Notes under the pieces: generated by a model
What the model saw: the letters and a program-made list of their open reading frames with translations, nothing else
Told to the model about the DNA's origin: nothing
The model's database searches: none
NCBI RefSeq assembly: GCF_025860405.1
Contig: NZ_CP063785.1
Location: 6,263,390 to 6,327,389, forward strand
Direction: 5' to 3'
DNA: 64,000 nt
Origin: Tolypothrix sp. PCC 7712
Lineage (GTDB): Bacteria; Cyanobacteriota; Cyanobacteriia; Cyanobacteriales; Nostocaceae
Made by a program: the position numbers and the translations under genes
Shown: one piece after another, positions 51,346 to 61,165 of the stretch
Numbering within the stretch: the first letter of the stretch is position 1
Layout of the letters: each line of letters opens with the position of its first letter

Positions 51346-53265
51346 ATGCAAACTCAAGAGAGAGCAACGACCAATCAAGTTGCAGAGGCGATCGCTAAAA
51401 GCCAACAATATCTGCTGTCAATTCAAAATCCGGCAGGGTATTGGTGGGCAGAGTTAGAATCTAATGTGACGATTACGGCTGAAGCTGTTCTGCTGCATAA
51501 AATTTGGGGAACAGATAGCACCAGACCCTTGCACAAAGTAGAAAATTATCTCCGTTCTCAACAAAGAGAACATGGCGGTTGGGAACTTTATTTTGGGGAT
51601 GGGGGAGAACTGAGTACTACAGTGGAAGCCTACATGGCTTTGAAACTCCTGGGTGTCTCAGCTACTGACCCCGCTATGCTCAAGGCGAAAGCTTTTATTC
51701 TCCAACGGGGTGGCATCAGTAAAACTCGCATCTTTACTAAACTACACCTAGCCCTAATTGGCTGTTACGACTGGCGCGGTATTCCTTCCCTACCGCCCTG
51801 GATTATGCTTTTGCCCAATAGCTTCCCCGTCAATATCTACGAAATGTCGAGTTGGGCGAGATCCAGTACAGTACCGTTGTTGATTGTCTGCGATCGCAAA
51901 CCGATTTTCCAAATTGACCCAGCAATCAGCGTCGATGAACTCTATGTAGAAGGACGCGATCGCGTGCAATGGGAATTGCCGAGAAGTGGTGATTGGACTG
52001 ATATATTTATCACCCTGGATCAAGGATTCAAATTCGCGGAAAGCTTAAATTGGGTTCCTTTCCGCAAAGAAGGCATCAAAGCCGCCGAAAAATGGGTTTT
52101 AGAACGCCAAGAAGCTACAGGTGATTGGGGTGGAATTATTCCCGCCATGCTGAATTCACTGTTAGCTTTGCGCTGTCTAGATTATGACCCCGCCGACCCC
52201 ATTGTCGAACGGGGACTGAAAGCAGTTGATAACTTTGCCATTGAAACCGCAGATAGCTACTGCGTTCAGCCTTGTGTTTCCCCAGTTTGGGATACAGCCT
52301 GGGCAATTCGAGCTTTAATAGATTCTGGTTACGCCCCCAATGATTCCGCGATTGTCAAAGCGGGAGAATGGTTAATAGATAAACAAATTCTTGACTACGG
52401 GGATTGGACTATTAAAAACCGTCAAGGAAAACCAGGCGCTTGGGCGTTTGAATTTGACAATCGCTTTTACCCAGATGTCGATGATTCTGCGGTTGTAGTT
52501 ATGGCGCTACACCAAGCAAAACTGCCCAACGAAAAATTAAAACAAGCTGCGATCGCCCGTGCTTTAAATTGGATTGCTTCTATGCAGTGTAAGCCAGGCG
52601 GTTGGGCAGCTTTTGACATCGACAACGATCAAGATTGGCTCAACTCTATACCCTATGGCGACCTCAAAGCCATGATTGACCCCAACACAGCTGATGTCAC
52701 AGCTAGGGTATTAGAAATGCTCGGTGCTTCTAACTTATCAATAAATCAGCAAAATTTTGAAAGAGCGATCGCCTATCTTCTACGCGAACAGGAACAAGAA
52801 GGCTGTTGGTTTGGTCGTTGGGGAGTAAATTACATATACGGTACAAGCGGTGTTCTCTCAGCCCTAGCTTTAGTTGCACCAAAAACTCAGCAACAAAGCA
52901 TCGAACGAGGCGGAGCTTGGTTAGTAGGCTGTCAAAACCCTGATGGTGGTTGGGGTGAAACTTGCCGCACCTACAACGACCCCAGCCTCAAAGGACAAGG
53001 AACCAGTACAGCCTCCCAAACAGCCTGGGCTTTAATTGGACTCATAGCTGCAGGTGAAGCCACTGGTAAATTTGCTCATAACGCCATTGAGCAAGGGATT
53101 AACTACCTGTTAACCACCCAGAAACCAGATGGTACTTGGTACGAGTCATATTTCACAGGTACAGGCTTCCCCTGCCATTTTTACCTCAAATACCACCTTT
53201 ATCAACAATACTTCCCCTTGATTGCCCTTGGCCGCTATCGGGCGGTGTTAGGGATTGGGGATTAG
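51346..53265 (+). CDS. shc: Squalene-hopene cyclase
   Basis: 639 residues from ATG 51346; a TTG one codon upstream is not needed. A membrane-associated triterpene cyclase that turns squalene into hopene and hopanol. The acid motif DVDD appears in FYPDVDDSAVVVMALH. Several QW repeats (QQREHGGWELYF, GGWAAFDIDNDQDW, QEQEGCWFGRWGVNYIYGTS, QNPDGGWGETC, TQKPDGTWYESYFTG) stabilise the barrels. Length is normal. It is divergent from hpnB. Confidence 0.97.
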   Translation: MQTQERATTNQVAEAIAKSQQYLLSIQNPAGYWWAELESNVTITAEAVLLHKIWGTDSTRPLHKVENYLRSQQREHGGWELYFGDGGELSTTVEAYMALKLLGVSATDPAMLKAKAFILQRGGISKTRIFTKLHLALIGCYDWRGIPSLPPWIMLLPNSFPVNIYEMSSWARSSTVPLLIVCDRKPIFQIDPAISVDELYVEGRDRVQWELPRSGDWTDIFITLDQGFKFAESLNWVPFRKEGIKAAEKWVLERQEATGDWGGIIPAMLNSLLALRCLDYDPADPIVERGLKAVDNFAIETADSYCVQPCVSPVWDTAWAIRALIDSGYAPNDSAIVKAGEWLIDKQILDYGDWTIKNRQGKPGAWAFEFDNRFYPDVDDSAVVVMALHQAKLPNEKLKQAAIARALNWIASMQCKPGGWAAFDIDNDQDWLNSIPYGDLKAMIDPNTADVTARVLEMLGASNLSINQQNFERAIAYLLREQEQEGCWFGRWGVNYIYGTSGVLSALALVAPKTQQQSIERGGAWLVGCQNPDGGWGETCRTYNDPSLKGQGTSTASQTAWALIGLIAAGEATGKFAHNAIEQGINYLLTTQKPDGTWYESYFTGTGFPCHFYLKYHLYQQYFPLIALGRYRAVLGIGD

Positions 53266-53332
53266 GGACTGGGGAACTCGGGGCCCCCTCTGGGGATAAG
53301 GGGTAATGGGGACTGGGGACTGGGGATAAGGG

Positions 53333-53375
53333 AGATGAGGTAGATGAGGGAGATGAGGGAGATGAGGAAGAAAAG
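53333..53375. repeat. GATGAGGGA tandem array downstream of shc
   Basis: About five units of GATGAGGGA/GATGAGGTA, matching the array upstream of shc. Confidence 0.75.
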
Positions 53376-53392
53376 AGGACAATGGCATTACC

Positions 53393-53508
53393 CATTACTC
53401 ATTACTCATTACTCATTACTCATTACCCAATGCCCAATGCCCAATGCCCAATGCCCAATGCCCAATGCCCAATGCCCAATGCCCAATGCCCAATGCCCAA
53501 TGCCCAAT
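53393..53508. repeat. CATTACT then CCCAATG heptamer arrays downstream of shc
   Basis: Five CATTACT units are followed by about eleven CCCAATG units, the same heptamer and orientation as upstream of shc. The array ends 60 bases before the DUF3285 gene. Confidence 0.88.
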
Positions 53509-53568
53509 AACATTTGCATCCGGTAAACTGTTACATTTATATATAAAAGAGTTTGTGATTAAATCATC

Positions 53569-53724
53569 ATGAGCAACTCTCCTTCCAAGGAAACTCAACC
53601 TAGCTACGTCAAACTCGCCATGCGGAACATGGTGCGGAAAGGCGGTACTTCTCTCAAACATTTTTTCCTGACCACTATAGGGCTATTAGCTGTCTTTGTA
53701 GGTCTTGCTTACTTGACTCGCTGA
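53569..53724 (+). CDS. DUF3285 domain-containing small membrane protein
   Basis: 51 residues from ATG 53569 to TGA 53724. It contains SYVKLAMRNMVRKGGTSLKH and a C-terminal membrane helix (FFLTTIGLLAVFVGLAYLTR). This is the DUF3285 family, found in cyanobacteria upstream of ybeY. Function is unknown. It starts a same-strand run of five genes (DUF3285, ybeY, dgkA, trpG/pabA, MBL). Confidence 0.88.
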   Translation: MSNSPSKETQPSYVKLAMRNMVRKGGTSLKHFFLTTIGLLAVFVGLAYLTR

Positions 53725-53766
53725 AAATCAACCAAAACCCTGAGTTAGTTGGAGAATTTGTAGCTA

Positions 53767-54288
53767 GTGCAAGTTGAACTAGATGTACAAGATTATTTTT
53801 ACGAATCATCCCCAGAGAGTAAAAATTTGGGGGTTGATGAACGGATAGCTGGTGAAACATGGGAACATTGGTTTGCTTGTTGGTTAGAAATACTGCAATC
53901 CGAGCTACCACCTGCACCAGGTTACGAAATCAGCCTGCGATTGACAGATGATGCGGAAATTCAGACCCTAAATGCCCAGTATCGTCAACAAGACAAACCA
54001 ACAGATGTTTTATCTTTTGCGGCTTTAGAGGTGGACATTCCCCAAAATGCGGAAATGTTCGCCTCTATGCCTTTATATTTAGGTGATATTGTAGTGTCCG
54101 TTGACACAGCCAAGCGCCAAGCTCAACAACAGGAGCATAGTTTGCAGACCGAATTAGCTTGGTTAGTTGCTCACGGCTTACTGCATTTATTAGGCTGGGA
54201 TCATCCTGATGAGGAAAGTTTAGTCAGAATGTTAAAACAGCAGGTAATATTGCTGAGAAAAGTAGGTATTGCGATTGACATTGAGTAA
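53767..54288 (+). CDS. ybeY: Endoribonuclease YbeY (rRNA maturation)
   Basis: 173 residues, GTG start at 53767. A single-strand-specific zinc endonuclease involved in 16S rRNA 3' maturation and ribosome quality control. The zinc motif is AHGLLHLLGWDH (HGxLHLxGxDH). QQDKPTDVLSFA and LGDIVVSVDTAK are also family motifs. The N-terminal 30 residues are more variable. It lies 42 bases after DUF3285. Confidence 0.95.
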   Translation: MQVELDVQDYFYESSPESKNLGVDERIAGETWEHWFACWLEILQSELPPAPGYEISLRLTDDAEIQTLNAQYRQQDKPTDVLSFAALEVDIPQNAEMFASMPLYLGDIVVSVDTAKRQAQQQEHSLQTELAWLVAHGLLHLLGWDHPDEESLVRMLKQQVILLRKVGIAIDIE

Positions 54289-54389
54289 CTACTATTATTT
54301 ATCTCAGTTCCCAAAAACTTCTAGATAAAATTGGCGAAAACCAATTTACGCCATTAAAATCGGCCCAGATCTAACTTTACTAACTTCAT

Positions 54390-54863
54390 GTGAGGATGCT
54401 TCAGCCTATGTCCCAAAAACTCTCGGTTCCCCCAACTTCTAACCGCCTACCAAGCATTGTGGCTCCAGAACGGCGGCAATCTTGGCTAGTAGCTACTAAT
54501 TTATTTATTAGTTTTAAATATGCTTGGGCTGGAATCAGCTATAGTTTTCAAACTCAACGTAATTTTCGGATTCATGTAGGTGTGTGTGCGATCGCGATCG
54601 CCTTAAGCCTCGTTTTACATCTATCTGCTGTAGAAATAGCTGTAATTGGTATAACTAGCGGTTTAGTTTTAGCTTTGGAATTATTAAATACTGCTATTGA
54701 GTCCTTGGTTGATTTAACAGTTAAGCAGACTTACCATGAACTAGCTAAAATCGCCAAAGACTGTGCTGCTGGTGCTGTACTGGTTTCAGCGTTAGTAGCT
54801 GTTTTAGTAGCTGGTATGCTTTTGCTGCCACGTTTGGCAACTTTAATTATGTCCTCTTTCTAG
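54390..54863 (+). CDS. dgkA: Diacylglycerol kinase family protein (DgkA)
   Basis: 157 residues with three membrane helices. It has FKYAWAGISYSFQTQRNFRI, HVGVCAIAIALSLVLHLSAV, GLVLALELLNTAIESLVDL (the conserved ExxNTAIE active-site motif) and AKDCAAGAVLVSALVAVLV. DgkA-type enzymes phosphorylate diacylglycerol or undecaprenol; which one applies is unknown. Start candidates are GTG 54390, ATG 54396 and ATG 54408; the family domain begins well after all three. Confidence 0.92.
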   Translation: MRMLQPMSQKLSVPPTSNRLPSIVAPERRQSWLVATNLFISFKYAWAGISYSFQTQRNFRIHVGVCAIAIALSLVLHLSAVEIAVIGITSGLVLALELLNTAIESLVDLTVKQTYHELAKIAKDCAAGAVLVSALVAVLVAGMLLLPRLATLIMSSF

Positions 54864-54964
54864 GTGTTACCCTTTCATTCCATAATTGATGACGTTTGCA
54901 GCAATTGAAATCTGGTGACAATTAAACAAAATCATACAAGTAATCTGACCAGGAGTTATCAGCT

Positions 54965-55564
54965 GTGATTATAGTCATCGATAATTACGATAGTTTTACT
55001 TATAATATAGTTCAATATTTAGGAGAACTAGCAGCAGAGTTCCCCGTGGCTACAGATATTAAAGTGTTCCGTAACGACAAAATATCTGTAGATGAGATTC
55101 GGGCTTTAAATCCAGCGCTTGTAGTAATTTCTCCTGGCCCTGGTCGTCCGGAAGATGCAGGTATCAGCTTACAGTTAATTGAAGAGCTAGGTGCTAATTT
55201 GCCAATTTTGGGCGTATGTTTAGGCCATCAAAGCATTGGGCAGGTATTCGGTGGTAAAATCGTTTCGGCTCCAGAGTTGATGCATGGCAAAACTTCTCAG
55301 GTGACTCACACCGGGGTGGGAGTTTTCCGGGGATTAGAAAATCCTCTCACTGCGACTAGATATCACAGTCTGGTAATCGATCGCGAAACTTGCCCCGATG
55401 TCTTGGAAATCACCGCTTGGGTTGAGGATGGTACTATCATGGGAGTCCGACACCGGAACTATCCTCATATTCAAGGAGTCCAGTTTCACCCAGAGAGTGT
55501 TTTGACATCTTCAGGCAAGCAATTGCTACGAAACTTTCTGGAACAATTACAGTCGAGAGAGTAA
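54965..55564 (+). CDS. trpG: Anthranilate/aminodeoxychorismate synthase component II
   Basis: 199 residues, GTG start at 54965. A class I glutamine amidotransferase subunit that supplies ammonia for anthranilate or aminodeoxychorismate synthesis. Motifs are VIDNYDSFTYNIVQYLGEL, VISPGPGRPEDAG, nucleophile Cys in LGVCLGHQSIGQ, and the His/Glu pair in GVQFHPESVLTS. A single amidotransferase may serve both tryptophan and folate (pabA). It is four bases upstream of the MBL gene. Confidence 0.93.
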   Translation: MIIVIDNYDSFTYNIVQYLGELAAEFPVATDIKVFRNDKISVDEIRALNPALVVISPGPGRPEDAGISLQLIEELGANLPILGVCLGHQSIGQVFGGKIVSAPELMHGKTSQVTHTGVGVFRGLENPLTATRYHSLVIDRETCPDVLEITAWVEDGTIMGVRHRNYPHIQGVQFHPESVLTSSGKQLLRNFLEQLQSRE

Positions 55565-55567
55565 TTA

Positions 55568-56335
55568 ATGAAACGACGACAATTGATGGGCTATGCTGGG
55601 GCGGGTTTGGCAACAGCTTTTCTGACTACCTTGAGTTCTGAATTTCCAGCTGGCGCGCAATCTAGCGGTTTATCAGTTCAGTGGTTGGGTCATACGTGCT
55701 TTCTGTTAACGGGTGGCGGTGTAAAAATTCTCGTCAATCCCTTTCGGTCTGTTGGCTGTACAGCTGGGTATCGCGCACCCAAAGTTGCAGCAGATTTGGT
55801 AATGATTAGCAGTCAATTGCTGGATGAAGGTGCAGTAGATGGACTCCCAGGTAAACCCAAACTCATCTATGAACCAGGAGTTTACGAGTTCCAAGGCATT
55901 AAATTCCAAGGTATTGCCATCGACCACGATCGCAAAGGTGGTAAGCAGTTTGGTATGAATACTGCTTGGGCTTGGAAGCAAGGCGGAATTAATATCTTAC
56001 ACTTAGGTGGGGCAGCTGCTCCCATTAGTGCCGAGCAAAAAATTCTCATGGGGCGACCCGATGTGGCATTTGTGCCCGTGGGTGGTAGTGCCAAAGCTTA
56101 TAATGCTCAAGAAGCCAAGCAAGCCATTCAAATTTTAAATCCCAAGCTAGTAATTCCTACCCATTACCGGACACAGGCGGCTGATGCTGCTAAGTGCGAA
56201 ATTGCTGGGCTAGATGAATTTCTGAACTTGATGCAAGGTACAACTATACGCCGTAGCAACAGTGACTCTATTACAATTAGTCCTGGTAATTTAACAGAAA
56301 ATAGCGTTATTCAAACCTTGAGTTACAAGTTTTAA
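55568..56335 (+). CDS. Exported MBL-fold metal-dependent hydrolase (UlaG-like)
   Basis: 255 residues. A twin-arginine-like signal (MKRRQLMGYAGAGLATAFLT) is followed by a metallo-beta-lactamase-like fold with QWLGHTCFLLTGGGVKILVN and ISSQLLDEGAVDGL. IAIDHDRKGGKQFGMNTAWA, HLGGAAAPISAEQKILMGRP and LVIPTHYRTQAAD follow. The classical HxHxDH motif is reduced, as in UlaG-like and related proteins, so substrate and activity are uncertain. It is probably cotranscribed with trpG. Confidence 0.87.
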   Translation: MKRRQLMGYAGAGLATAFLTTLSSEFPAGAQSSGLSVQWLGHTCFLLTGGGVKILVNPFRSVGCTAGYRAPKVAADLVMISSQLLDEGAVDGLPGKPKLIYEPGVYEFQGIKFQGIAIDHDRKGGKQFGMNTAWAWKQGGINILHLGGAAAPISAEQKILMGRPDVAFVPVGGSAKAYNAQEAKQAIQILNPKLVIPTHYRTQAADAAKCEIAGLDEFLNLMQGTTIRRSNSDSITISPGNLTENSVIQTLSYKF

Positions 56336-56360
56336 TTTTTGACTCTGTAAATCTTGAAAT

Positions 56361-56408
56361 CACACAAGTAGGGTGCTTTAACGAAGTGTAACGCACCCTA
56401 CTTGTGTG
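56361..56408 (+). terminator. Strong inverted repeat after the MBL gene
   Basis: 16-bp arms CACACAAGTAGGGTGC and GCACCCTACTTGTGTG with a 16-base interior. It begins 26 bases after the stop codon and is well placed to end the five-gene run. It has no T-run, so it may also be a dispersed repeat. Confidence 0.6.
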
Positions 56409-56936
56409 GCAAGCCTTAAATGTTGCAATAAAAATCAATTTTATCCGCATTTCTCTGCTTTCATCTGCGGTTAATTTTTTCCAATCTAATGCACTATTTT
56501 AGCCTTGCCACGCCACTACTGGCGTGATTGCCCATGCATTACACTGACGCTAACGCATCTTACTAATAAATAAAGTTCAGTTAAGAAAATGAATTGATAA
56601 AAAAACCAAAAAACTAGTTAAAAAAACAGAACAATAATTTTGGAGGGGGTTTGGGGGACGCAACCGTCACCCAATCGGGGGTTTGGGGGATTCTCCCCCA
56701 ATTCTTCTGGCTTTTTTAATAAGTGACAAATCAATTACTAATGAGCTTAACCCAAGCGTAAGCTGTTACGCATTTAAATTGTATATTTCGCGCTCAAGAG
56801 GTCAAAAAGTCAAGAGTCCAGGGTCAAAGGCTAGCTTGGACTTTTGACTCTTGACCCTTGACAGCCCTAACGCCAGAATATTTAATCTAGGCGCGTATCA
56901 GCTTATTGACTAATAAATATTTATTAATACCAATTC

Positions 56937-57055
56937 TCTACAATTCGGTAAAGCATTTCAACTCCGAAATTCAGACCATATCTGGCTTTCTTCATTACGA
57001 ATTACGTAGCGCTTTGCACTTCCCCTAGGGTATTACGAATTACGAATTGGTATAA
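56937..57055. mobile_element. MITE-like element with TACCAATT ends
   Basis: About 119 bp with terminal inverted repeats (TACCAATTCTCTACAATTCG against the complement of CGAATTACGAATTGGTA), flanked by TA on both sides. Non-coding. The gap 56336-57244 also contains G-rich repeats (GGGGGTTTGGGGGA, 56640-56700) and AAAGTCAAGAGTC-type inverted segments (56805-56870), and no gene. Confidence 0.5.
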
Positions 57056-57244
57056 CGGTAGAATTCCCTTGATCCTCTACTGTGTTCCGGATTCAGAATG
57101 AAACTTTCACATCAAAGCCTTTAGTAGGAGTAGAGAAAGCAATATAGCTAAACTCTACTCAAATTAATTGTCTGTAATTGCTGAGATTGCACTATCTACA
57201 GCATTGCTAATCTTTGTGCGACAACCGAGAAACTCAATATTTAT

Positions 57245-58528
57245 CTAGAAAGTAACCCATTTTTTCAGAGGATTACCATCTGCGCCTAGTATAGGCTGAC
57301 CATTTTCGTCTACTTGGATTGGAGACAGTTTTTCGGTCTCTGCAATTGGAGTTCTGGTAACTGTTGTACCATCTACATTGGTTGTCCAAATTTCATCCGC
57401 ACCTGTAGCATAATCGCGGAAGTAGATATCAGTTCTACCATCGTTGTTGAAATCACCAAATGTTGCTTGGGCAGTTGTAGAACTGGGTGCGAGGAATGTT
57501 TCAGTTACAATTGTGGTACCGTCCATCAACCAGGTGGTGTTTTCACCTGTGGCATTATTGCGCCAGAAGATATCAGTCTTACCATCACCGTTGAAATCAG
57601 CAATGCTAGATGTCCAGTTTGCATCTAGGGTTGTCAAAGCACCTTCAGTGAAGAAGACGTTATTTAATACAGAATCTGTAGTCCAAATTTTGTTTTCGCC
57701 GGTTGTAGTATTCCGCCAGAGAATGTCAGAACGGAAATCACCGTTGAAATCGCCAAGGGTGAAAGTCCAACTAGCATCTTGTGCTTGTAGAGAAGTCTTA
57801 CTAGCTTGGGTACCATCGATGAACCAAGCACTGTTTTCACCAGTCGCACTACGCCAGAAAATGTCAGTTTTACCATTACCATCGAAATCGACCATAGTAG
57901 GAGTCCAGGTAGGGTCGAGACTGTCTAGTAAGGTTCCGCTTTTAATGACTTGGCTGGGGTTGCTACCATCTACCAACCAGATGGCGTTTTGACCTGTTTG
58001 ATTATTACGCCAGAAGATATCAGTCTTGCGATCGCCATCAAAATCGCCAATCAGTGGTGTCCAGGATGAATCTAGAGTATCTAGACCAATTAAACCAGCA
58101 ACGTTTACTCCATCCATTAGCACCAAGCTGTTCTGTCCTGTTACCTGATTACGTAACAAGAAGTCAGTCTTACCATCGCCATTAAAATCACCAATTTTGT
58201 AAACTGTTGAAGCTAAATCAATTTGCCCTAAAGAACCCTTAGCAGCAACGTTTGTCCCATCCATCAACCAAACTTGAGTTTCACCGGTTTGAGAATCAAC
58301 CCAGATTTTATCTGTTTTACCATCGCCGTTGAAATCAGGTACGAGCGCCGGACTTGTTATATAAGGATTAGGGTTGGGGTTAGCAGAACCAAATAAGGAT
58401 TGTGATGATACAGAAGAAGCGCTACTTTGGCTATTAATAGCAGTAGATTGTTCATCAAAAGGTGATGATATATTTAATGTTTGGTAATTTGCTGATTGCA
58501 AACTTGTATCCAAAGATTTATCAGGCAT
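57245..58528 (-). CDS. FG-GAP/VCBS repeat protein
   Basis: 427 residues. No obvious signal peptide. A Ser/Gln-rich N-terminus of about 60 residues is followed by seven FG-GAP-like repeats of about 48 residues. Each has DFNGDGKTDIFWRNxxTGEN and a WLMDGT strand, forming a beta-propeller. The DxNxDGxxD loops should bind calcium. Such proteins are usually exported without a classical signal, for surface adhesion or as S-layer parts; this role is inferred. Confidence 0.9.
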   Translation of the reverse strand: MPDKSLDTSLQSANYQTLNISSPFDEQSTAINSQSSASSVSSQSLFGSANPNPNPYITSPALVPDFNGDGKTDKIWVDSQTGETQVWLMDGTNVAAKGSLGQIDLASTVYKIGDFNGDGKTDFLLRNQVTGQNSLVLMDGVNVAGLIGLDTLDSSWTPLIGDFDGDRKTDIFWRNNQTGQNAIWLVDGSNPSQVIKSGTLLDSLDPTWTPTMVDFDGNGKTDIFWRSATGENSAWFIDGTQASKTSLQAQDASWTFTLGDFNGDFRSDILWRNTTTGENKIWTTDSVLNNVFFTEGALTTLDANWTSSIADFNGDGKTDIFWRNNATGENTTWLMDGTTIVTETFLAPSSTTAQATFGDFNNDGRTDIYFRDYATGADEIWTTNVDGTTVTRTPIAETEKLSPIQVDENGQPILGADGNPLKKWVTF

Positions 58529-59149
58529 GGTGGGTTCTTATGACTGGTTGTAATCAAAGTTTTAACTTCTTTGGTTAATAAAATTCTGTTCTTGCATAAC
58601 ATTTGCATAGCATTAAATATTTTTTAACTAAGTTTGTTTAAATATCAATATTTAATCACATTGATTTGTCTTGAATAATAAATTAGATGTGTTCTTAAAG
58701 TTCACGATAAACAATAAAATAAATATTTTTGTTCAAGTTATGCTTTGTAGATAAAGCGGAAAGCCAATATTTATAAGGTGTTTAAAGCCAGCAATGATAG
58801 ACATCACAGTTCTGTATTTGAGGATAATTAACTGCAAAAATATATATGAAACAGCGAAAAACCAAATTGTTAATGGTGTATACAGTAAAATTCATTGATG
58901 TCCAGATTGAACATTGCTAGTTAATAATCAAAATATCTTGATCGATAAATTGATATATAATTAATGCTCTGTATTTTCAAAAATTAGCGAATGATAACTT
59001 TTCGATTCGAGAGCAGCATAACAGCTAGAAAAATCAAAAAATATTGACTAAATCAATAGAAATTAGTCACAACTATCACAGATGTAATATATGCAATCTG
59101 TAGTGTTTAAAGGTTAAGATATCAAGATAATTGGAGATATAAAGTAGCT
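58529..59149. other. 621-bp AT-rich gap, no gene seen
   Basis: AT-rich throughout with no credible ORF. It separates the starts of the divergent FG-GAP and pepP genes and probably carries both promoters; I cannot assign boxes. Confidence 0.4.
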
Positions 59150-60457
59150 ATGCAAGCAGAATATCAGCAGCGTCGTCAGCAATTGATGTCAAAACTTGGC
59201 AATGGAACTGCCATTTTTCGCAGTGCGCCAATGGCTGTGATGCACAACGATGTGGAATACACTTATCGCCAAGACAGTGATTTCTTTTATTTGACTGGAT
59301 TTAACGAACCGCAAGCGGTAGCTGTGTTAGCACCCAATCACCCAGAACATAAGTTTGTATTGTTTGTTCAACCCAAGGATCGGGAAAAGGAAGTTTGGAC
59401 TGGTTATCTCTGTGGAGTCGATGCAGCTAAAGAGTTGTATGGCGCTGATGAAGCTTACCCCATCCACGAATTGGATGAGAAATTACCCCAATATTTAGAA
59501 AAAGCCGATCGCATTTACTATCATTTAGGACGCGATCGCACTTTTAATGATACAGTTCTCAAACATTATCAAAGTTTACTCCGCACCTACCCCAAACGCG
59601 GTACAGGGCCAATTGCGATTGAAGATACAGGCGCAATTCTCAGCGCTATGAGATTGCATAAAAGCACAGCCGAATTAGACTTGATGCGCCAAGCAGCTGC
59701 GATCGCCACCGAAGCACACACTCATGCACTGAAAGTTACCACACCGGGACGTTATGAGTATGAAATCCAAGCAGAAATAGAACATATTTTCCGCTTGCGG
59801 GGTGCAATGGGGCCTGCTTATCCTTCCATTGTCGCCTCTGGTGTTAACGCTTGCGTCTTGCACTACATCGAAAATGATCGTCAAATGCAGGATGGGGAAT
59901 TACTGCTGATTGATGCAGGTTGCGCCTATGGTTATTACAACTCTGATATTACCCGGACATTTCCGGTAGGCGGGAAATTTACCCCAGAACAAAAGATATT
60001 ATATGAAATTGTTTTAGAAGCACAGAAAAAAGCGATCGCTCAAGTTCAACCAGGTAACCCCTTCAATTTAGTCCACGATACAGCCGTGCGTGTCCTCACA
60101 GAAGGCTTAGTTGAAGTGGGAATCTTGAAGGGTGAAGTTGACAAATTAATTGAAGAAGAAAAATATAAACCATACTATATGCACCGTACCAGCCATTGGT
60201 TAGGCTTGGATGTGCATGACGTGGGAGTGTATCAGCATGGTGACAACCCGCAGATTTTACAACCTGGACAAGTTCTCACCGTAGAACCAGGATTATATAT
60301 TGTGCCAGATACCAAACTCGCAGAAGACCAACCCCCAACCGATCCGCGTTGGGTAGGGATTGGGATTCGCATCGAAGACGATGTGTTAGTAACCAGCACA
60401 GGACATGAGGTGTTAACTGCTGGAGTTCCCAAAGAAGTAGATGAAGTGGAAAGATAA
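59150..60457 (+). CDS. pepP: Xaa-Pro aminopeptidase (aminopeptidase P)
   Basis: 435 residues. An M24 metallopeptidase removing N-terminal residues before proline. The N-terminal aminopeptidase-P domain (FYLTGFNEPQAVAVLAPNHP) is followed by a pita-bread catalytic domain. Metal ligands lie in LLIDAGCAYGYYNSDITRTF (two Asp), HRTSHWLGLDVHDVG (His), LTVEPGLYIVPD (Glu) and GIGIRIEDDVLVT (Glu). It is a single gene with ATG 59150 as a clear start. Confidence 0.95.
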   Translation: MQAEYQQRRQQLMSKLGNGTAIFRSAPMAVMHNDVEYTYRQDSDFFYLTGFNEPQAVAVLAPNHPEHKFVLFVQPKDREKEVWTGYLCGVDAAKELYGADEAYPIHELDEKLPQYLEKADRIYYHLGRDRTFNDTVLKHYQSLLRTYPKRGTGPIAIEDTGAILSAMRLHKSTAELDLMRQAAAIATEAHTHALKVTTPGRYEYEIQAEIEHIFRLRGAMGPAYPSIVASGVNACVLHYIENDRQMQDGELLLIDAGCAYGYYNSDITRTFPVGGKFTPEQKILYEIVLEAQKKAIAQVQPGNPFNLVHDTAVRVLTEGLVEVGILKGEVDKLIEEEKYKPYYMHRTSHWLGLDVHDVGVYQHGDNPQILQPGQVLTVEPGLYIVPDTKLAEDQPPTDPRWVGIGIRIEDDVLVTSTGHEVLTAGVPKEVDEVER

Positions 60458-60736
60458 CTTGGAGTTGACTATTGACGGTTGACTGTTGACGGTTAACGAC
60501 TCAGTGATTATGCAATAAAGATCAATGATGCTGTGAATCAATCAATTGATGGGTATAACTCTTGAACCGAGAAACCTTCGTTTTGCCGTTTTCTCCCGCC
60601 CTGCAATAAATTGCGGGCTAATAGGTAAAGTACGTTAAAACGCACTGAAAATACTTAGAGGTATTGCATCTCAGGGGTTATACCCACAACCCAATTCACC
60701 CACAGCATCTTGAATTACAAGCTTAATAGCTCAAGT

Positions 60737-60788
60737 AAAGTCTACTAAAGTGGACTCAGGTACATCTTCCAGTCCACTTGAGTGGACT
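60737..60788. repeat. AGTGGACT repeats and hairpin
   Basis: AGTCTACT (60739-60746), AGTGGACT (60749-60756) and the near-palindrome AGTCCACT-TG-AGTGGACT (60771-60788) cluster in the gap 60458-61165. They could be an operator or a hairpin. A short plus-strand frame starting here has no protein-like features beyond a possible PEP-like segment and is not accepted. Confidence 0.45.
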
Positions 60789-61165
60789 TAAACTATTAGA
60801 CCTACACTTCAGTGTAGGGCGGGATGTCGGCAAACACGATACTTTGACTCTACCGCTTCTTCAGTTTTCCTCTGGTTCTAGCAATTCCCAAATCAGTAAG
60901 GCTAACTCAATTACAATTCCTGAACCGGGGACAAAAAAATCAGCAATTAAAGGAATCAGAAATAACACAACCGCCATCAGCTTCTTAGCTTTCATTCACT
61001 TAACCTCAAACGCTGAAGCAACTGTAAATTTGGGGTAGTAAATGGAAGCAAAAGCCGCAGTCTATTGGCTGTAATGCGTGAATCTGCCGAGGTTAAAGTT
61101 TGGGGATGCTAGATTTAGTTTGGGGAATCCCTAAACTTTGTCGCAAATTTGGGCAAGAATAACCG

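Noticed and set aside
60778..61038. 86-codon frame containing a PEP-like segment (SITIPEPGTKKSAIKGI)
   Set aside because: The segment hints at a PEP-CTERM tail, but there is no signal peptide or domain and the start lies in a repeat, so it is at best a remnant.
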